Source: Phoronis australis (taxonomy: Eukaryota > Phoronida > Phoronidae). Taken from it: a DNA stretch of 64,000 nt. The notes beneath the pieces are model-generated. The model made no database searches and was not told where the DNA came from. It saw only the letters and a list, made by a program, of their open reading frames with translations. This document shows, in pieces, positions 62,959 through 64,000 of this stretch. The position numbers and the translations under genes were made by a program. Each line of letters starts with the position of its first letter. Position 1 is the stretch's first letter. The stretch is from assembly GCA_002633005.1 (NCBI GenBank), contig NMRA01000107.1, positions 539,169 through 603,168 on the forward strand, in the 5' to 3' direction.

Positions 62959-63078
62959 TCATCGGTCGAGATTGGGCAACTCGGCCGGATTGCGTACCTC
63001 GAAATCTGCCGTATTGGTCAAATACATGACCATGACGTAGTTAGTTATATCGCCTCGGGTTCTTAGTGTTATCGTTCT
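62959..63078 (-). CDS. Probable last coding exon of a convergent gene, unknown product
   Basis: The minus strand is open from an acceptor-like TATCTAG (63085-63079) for 39 codons to TGA (62961-62959). The reading frame meets a stop exactly at the acceptor, as an exon boundary would. The peptide contains TRGDITNYVMVMYLTNTADF and ends NPAELPNLDR; composition and codon use look like real protein. A polyadenylation signal follows about 90 bp downstream. The polypyrimidine tract is weak, and earlier exons would lie to the right, partly beyond the window. I do not recognise the family. Confidence 0.45.
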   Translation of the reverse strand, partial: RTITLRTRGDITNYVMVMYLTNTADFEVRNPAELPNLDR

Positions 63079-63089
63079 CTAGATAATCA

Positions 63090-64000
63090 GACCCGTCATA
63101 AACACACTGGGAGCGACTATTCTAATATACTATTTAACAATTTTCAACATTTTCGTTTTTAAAGTTTTTAAACAGCATATTTGAATAGTTCGTGAAAAGT
63201 ACACGTGAATGATTTTTGAATTTTGAAAATTGGACAAGAAATGTGACTTTTACATCATAAAACGTTTGTATAATGTTGCCATATTATGCTCCTCAATAAT
63301 TCTGCTGTTTGTGCAGCATAATTGTACCAATTACCAAAGCATCAGACAGCAGTTCGATTTTGAGGTTAGCCAAGTGTCATCGGCCTAAGGTGCCCCAGAG
63401 AACCCGTCAGTTCTACAAATGCGTGATCTTTTATAGATCAGGGGAATGTGGCTGAACTTAGACGAGTCCAAAATATGGACGACACAAAAAAAACACCCGA
63501 GAGAGGGAGTTAGCGCTCGTCACACCATATCTACATTAGTATTTCTTGTCTTCTCTACAATTATTTACATGATTACATTTTGGCTGTAAAACATGCGATC
63601 AATGCACACGGCATGATCTTTAAGAGCGGGTATCGTGGACTAAACTCGTTTTCATGTCGTCTGTGTGAAGTTTATCCCATCAAAAAGGTGCACCTTGGTC
63701 GGCAACGCCATTCTAAATAAGAGCGAAACTGAAAAAACTCATGGCTCCGTGATAGTATTTTTACTTATCAGTTGCGACTTTTGCGTTACTTCTGTGTTTT
63801 ATAAGCATGGTCCGTTGCTTTTTATGACATTTGATCGTCCAAATTCCAATCCTTTGACTGATTTCATATTTTCTCTTGGTCAAGAAAAGGACTGTCTCCA
63901 ATTAAGAACAAGCTGCCCGACGTGGTGGCTTTAACTTTACTCCATGTCTTTTTTCTACTCAAATATTCGGCTTACGGTCCCAGTGCCTTCAACATTACAT
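63090..64000. other. No further exon recognised at the right edge
   Basis: If the exon at 62959-63078 is real, this would be its intron and possibly the preceding exon. The longest open frame (63665-63934, plus strand, 89 residues) has no recognisable motif. Confidence 0.35.

Overview
The window is nuclear DNA of an animal. It is AT-rich, and its genes are split by long introns with GT-AG splice sites. Transposons, minisatellites and hairpins are frequent. The best-identified gene is an ortholog of C9orf72. Beside it lies a secreted multi-cysteine protein of a type I associate with invertebrates. I infer a marine invertebrate, possibly a deuterostome such as a hemichordate, lancelet or echinoderm, but the sequence alone does not settle the species. 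Exon joins were checked by hand for frame and splice consensus. Each reconstructed multi-exon gene closes in one uninterrupted frame.

Layout. 0-1 kb: first coding exon of a minus-strand membrane-protein gene (AIG1/ADTRP-like guess) that runs off the left edge. 1.2-20 kb: no confident gene; a five-unit repeat, a 1.7 kb element with 27-bp inverted ends, a hAT-like element and a diverged tandem duplication. 20.7-28.1 kb: a two-exon plus-strand gene for a small secreted peptide with ten cysteines in two matching sets of five. Its intron holds a 5.3 kb decayed transposon with an integrase-type transposase. 29.85-45.38 kb: a 13-exon minus-strand gene for a 660-residue secreted, probably GPI-anchored protein made of two tandem copies of the same multi-exon cassette. 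46-51.8 kb: repeats, including a TTAA-flanked element. 51.85-60.95 kb: the C9orf72 ortholog in eight coding exons (560 residues), with a foldback element in its second intron. 62.9-63.1 kb: the probable last exon of a convergent minus-strand gene.

The most unusual feature is in the 13-exon gene. Two of its 5' splice sites sit at the edge of, or inside, tandem repeats whose units copy the splice-site sequence, and one 3' splice site has a near copy about 600 bp upstream in the same intron. One array was later split by a hAT-like insertion. A LINE fragment lies between the real 3' splice site and its copy. This looks like junctions being amplified to make new intron sequence.

The genes do not form a pathway. 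C9orf72 is intracellular (membrane trafficking and autophagy). The two secreted products are unrelated to it.
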